Shown piece by piece: positions 60,678-64,000 of a stretch of DNA of 64,000 bases. This stretch comes from Portunus trituberculatus. Taxonomy: Eukaryota > Arthropoda > Malacostraca > Decapoda > Portunidae. The translations under genes and the position numbers were made by a program. How positions within the stretch are numbered: position 1 is the stretch's first letter; every line of letters starts with the position of its first letter. Under the pieces are notes generated by a model. It was not told the origin of the DNA and made no database searches. It saw nothing but the letters and a program-made list of their open reading frames with translations. Location of the stretch: positions 27,113,316-27,177,315 of the forward strand of contig NC_059304.1 in the NCBI RefSeq assembly GCF_017591435.1, written 5' to 3'.

Positions 60678-62150
60678 ATATAGCAAAAGGTGCATATGCG
60701 TCTGTGTAGGTCATGACTATATTGGGCAAATATTATTATTGAGATAGCAACTTGATAAAATAAGATGAAGATATAGTGAACATATGCAAAGGTAAAGTGG
60801 TTATACATGTTCGAAGGCAGAAAATTGGCGACAGTGATATTGATATTAGATTAATATGCAGGCATTTGAAGGTTTTCTTGTTGATGAGGACGAAGATATA
60901 TGACTAACATGGAAGTTAAGGTGTCTCTATATAATTTGGAGGGATATATGGCGATCTGGAAGATTTTATAGAGATTAGGATAAATGTATAGTAATGAGTG
61001 TTAATGAATGCCTTTATCTGTGATTTTGACGATATATGTGAAATAAGGGGTATATCTATGGGATTGAAAATAGATACAATGTGGGATGTCGTACTTAACA
61101 CATAACACAGGACATTTGGTTACAAGTCTGAGTTGAGCTATCGTGATATCGTAGGAAATCATCAGTGGTTTCAGTAGCTTTCACTTGATTATATAACATT
61201 TTAAGGAAGATTTAAAGTTAATGCAAGGATTGTAAAGGTAATCAGTTAACGACGATAATGAGGAAAGAAGAGTTATTGATGAGGTATCAAGCGAAAATAT
61301 ATAGAAGGACATTACTCCCATCTTATCGTTAGCTATATGGTAAGGCTTGAAGGTGAAACAAGACGAAAATATATTAAAGAAATACGATATGGATGTTGAC
61401 TATCAAGAGATTAAGATGGACATTATATAATATGATGTAGTTAGGAAAACACTGATATGAAAGGAGTACAAGTTGAAACTAAATAATGAAGTAAATATTA
61501 ATGTTTAACCTGTGGAATACATGGTGTGTTTCTTGTCTGTGTGCTGGTGATGATACAGAACGGTAATGGTTGAGTGTTTTAACAGCAAGCTAATATATTT
61601 TTTGTATTTTGTATTTTATGATTTTCGAGTATAGTGCGTATATTACATATAAAGATAGATATCGTGACTTAAGGTGAGAAATAACAGCGTATTCCTTACA
61701 CGGCAACTCAGAATCAGATTTATTTCTTGGTGTGGTAACATTTTCACAAGTGATGGATTTTCCAGTGTTTCAAGTGCTTATATCAACATATTACGTGGAT
61801 CTGAGAGCAGCTACTTCTTATTGCAAGATTAATGCAATCTATATATCAGTACTTCTGAATCCATTGCGTCAGTTCATTTTCGACATCGTGATATTGTGCA
61901 TGCTTACGGGATGTAATAATTTTTCTTGTGTTTTCTGTTATTTTGTATGAGACGTCACCCTTATCTGAGATAATGAGATAGTAATTCCTCCATATTTATG
62001 TATACACTTAGAAGTTTCACCATGTAATATGCTTTTAATAGTGATGTATTATGACTGCATTGCATACTTGAGTTCCAACTTACTTCTATTGAGAAATTCT
62101 GACGACACCTGAACGATGTCTACAGATGCTCTCCTTGATTGTTTCTGTAT
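60678..62150. other. AT-rich DNA without a recognisable gene
   Basis: No motif-bearing ORF longer than about 70 codons and no exon with both splice borders and family sense were found. Purine bias on the + strand continues to about 61500 and then fades. Confidence 0.45.
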
Positions 62151-62159
62151 CTTGTAAGA

Positions 62160-62410
62160 TGTTGATATATATCCTCTGAATAATATTGATATAATTTGGG
62201 ATAATGAGCTGATTTCTTTTACAATCTATGATATGATATACACTCCTCCTAGTTATGGACATATATATGCATAATACTATGATAAATGTCATCATCATTT
62301 CTCTGAATAACATAGGTATGATTTGAGATTGTGAGTTGATTTTATATGAGTAATGCTGCATTTATACTACCTAATGATATATTTTCCTCCTAGTTATAGA
62401 CATATATATC
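62160..62410. repeat. Imperfect tandem duplication, about 120 bp
   Basis: CTCTGAATAATATTGATATAA...CTCCTAGTTATGGACATATATATG (62172-62273) recurs as CTCTGAATAACATAGGTATGA...CTCCTAGTTATAGACATATATATC (62302-62410), with the middle part diverged. Confidence 0.7.
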
Positions 62411-62639
62411 ATATCAAAGTAACGAGTATCGACTGCATTGCCATATCTTTTCCATTACCTTGCTTTGTGTGTTGACATATCTTTTCCACTACTGGTCAAT
62501 ATCATGATCTCTCCTGACCATATATATATATAAATTATTCTCTCTGCAAAGCCCTTTTGTGAATATTGAGGTGCAGACGCATTTTTCTAATATATGCCTT
62601 CTTAGCAGAAAGTATTGGACCCATTGCCCTACATTCCTA

Positions 62640-63330
62640 CGTATATAACATAGCTGGCTGGAGACTTGGATGCTGGCTAGAGGACAGGGTCTGGCGGGTG
62701 CTAACATGCTTCATGGGTGGGGGAAAGTACCGCTATCAGGTGCGCGGTCGCCCAAGCCCTCATCCTTCCTACGGGAGGCATGCACACCCTGCCCACCCAC
62801 CCACCCTTCACTACATTGAATGCGCGGGACGCGCATTCTGAGGGGGGATGTTTGTCAGATGCGCACATCATAAGTGAAATATGAAAAATATAAGAAACAA
62901 GAAATAAAGATATATGGAAGTATGCTAGTTCGCCAGTATGCGGTGTGTAACCGTATCCAGCCATAAAAGAGATTAGGAAGGGCAGGAGGTCAAAGGAAAC
63001 ATTTAATGACCCAGGTCAACCCAGGGCAGCCCGGGCAGATATATATAGCCCAGGTCATGTAAACATCCGGTGGTAGTGTTGTCGTCTTGGATGTTGTTCG
63101 TACCACACGTGGAGTTCATTTGAGCTTGTACTTGATTGGTGAATGGTACATTCTGAGGGGCGTGTTGTGTGGGTCAAGACACGCCCCCATAAGTTCCTGA
63201 AGGGAAATTGTAGAGGATTGGGGCAGAGAGAGAGGAGAGAGGAAGCAGAGAGGACAACCGCGGCTCTAAGCGGGCCACCCTCGGCTGCATAGCTGAGGGC
63301 GGCGTTTTGTACTTCATATATAACCAGTAA
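62640..63330 (+). mobile_element. Possible 3' end and LTR of an LTR retrotransposon
   Basis: This patch is markedly more GC-rich than its surroundings. A purine run GAGGGGGGA (about 62840-62849) is followed by TGTTTGTCAG, the arrangement of a polypurine tract before an LTR starting with TG. A TATATATA box lies at 63040-63047. A perfect 9-bp stem GGGGCGTGT/ACACGCCCC is at 63157-63165 and 63179-63187. No second LTR, primer-binding site or integrase/RT was found, so the call is weak. Confidence 0.3.
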
Positions 63331-64000
63331 GTGGAGCTATAAGTTGCAATGCAGTCTTTGAGGTAAATTAGAATGGAGGAAGAAGCATGATAGGAGGTTT
63401 AGGTATTATGTGGTATTAGTTTATTATGGTTTATGTGGTTGTACTTTGGTTCATAATGACGTCGTTATATACTTGCGTTTTCATCTATGAGTAAGGGAAT
63501 TTGTATACGGCTACCTACGTATGTGCATGTGTGTTGCTCTGACGAATAAGTTACATAACATATTTACTAGTGTGTAATTGTGTACGAAGTTAACGTGGTT
63601 CCATGTATGGGTACCAAGAGAAAGAGATTATTTGAGGGAAGTCACTTGTGTGGAGATATCAATATTTGTCATTATATTTCGGTGGTGTTACGTTGTCATT
63701 TTGTTGAACGGAGTCTGGTAATTATATGTGTATGGTAATATATTTGGTGGTACGTCATGTGGTTGCTTGCATTCATGTACCAAGTAAAGGTCATCCTTAT
63801 ATACGGGTAGCTGGGAAAAAGGGGTAATATTGTACGTACTACGTATGAGATTTACGGAGAAATAAAGCACCGTGTTCAGATGTTGTAATACGTTATGAAG
63901 ATATAGTGGATGATGTTTGAAGTGAAATCCGTTTTGATGCGAGAATATCTACGAGATTAATGCAATTCTTAAGGATGTTTGTAAGAGAAATTGTAATAAT
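63331..64000. other. No recognisable gene
   Basis: GT-rich and AT-rich sequence to the end of the window. No coding or repeat family could be recognised. Confidence 0.4.

Noticed and set aside
62566..62841. A 91-codon plus-strand ORF as a host gene
   Set aside because: It has no recognisable domain and no splice context; its composition matches the possible LTR-element end next to it.

Overview
The window is eukaryotic, very probably from a decapod crustacean. There is no operon structure. The visible host coding sequence is split into small phase-0 exons with GT/AG borders. The rest is mostly degraded non-LTR retrotransposons, tRNA-derived SINEs and very long (TC)n and (TA)n microsatellites. 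The retrotransposon lineages resemble those I associate with crab and shrimp genomes; that placement is inference from family resemblance, not a search result.

The one host gene I can support is a variant ionotropic receptor (IR, a chemosensory relative of ionotropic glutamate receptors) on the + strand. Three 3' exons are visible: 37110-37268 (start of ligand-binding lobe S2), 50908-51051 (end of S2) and 57192-57389 (last transmembrane segment M4 and stop). All are in phase 0 with good splice borders. An S2 piece of roughly 50-70 residues is missing between the first two, in a 13.6-kb interval packed with transposons, and the 5' exons lie outside the window or are lost.

Layout. 240-5985: a + strand LINE (family A) split by a second A copy on the - strand and by a SINE. 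5990-8160: a - strand BEL/Pao LTR-element remnant broken up by a CR1 fragment and local repeats. 8547-13834: a 4-kb - strand LINE (family C) sitting inside a (TC)n tract, with 84 bp of TC on one side and a perfect 1,050-bp TC run on the other. 13847-36803 and 38036-49738: about a dozen copies of an I-like LINE with an RNase H domain (family B), nested, truncated and shuffled. They include one full-length copy (23441-29460) with a 12-bp target-site duplication. 49739-57389: the last two IR exons, SINEs, a nested hAT-like element with an 8-bp target duplication, and a near full-length CR1 LINE with an esterase-like ORF1. 57390-58802: the IR 3' flank, an A fragment and a SINE fragment. 58803-59302: a 500-N gap. 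59303-64000: AT-rich DNA with a 33-bp minisatellite, an imperfect duplication and a GC-rich patch that may be an LTR-element end.

No rRNA gene, functional tRNA gene or CRISPR array was found. Every transposon ORF examined carries stops, frameshifts or deletions, so these are relics or non-autonomous copies. The least damaged are family C ORF2, parts of the B copies and the full-length B copy.
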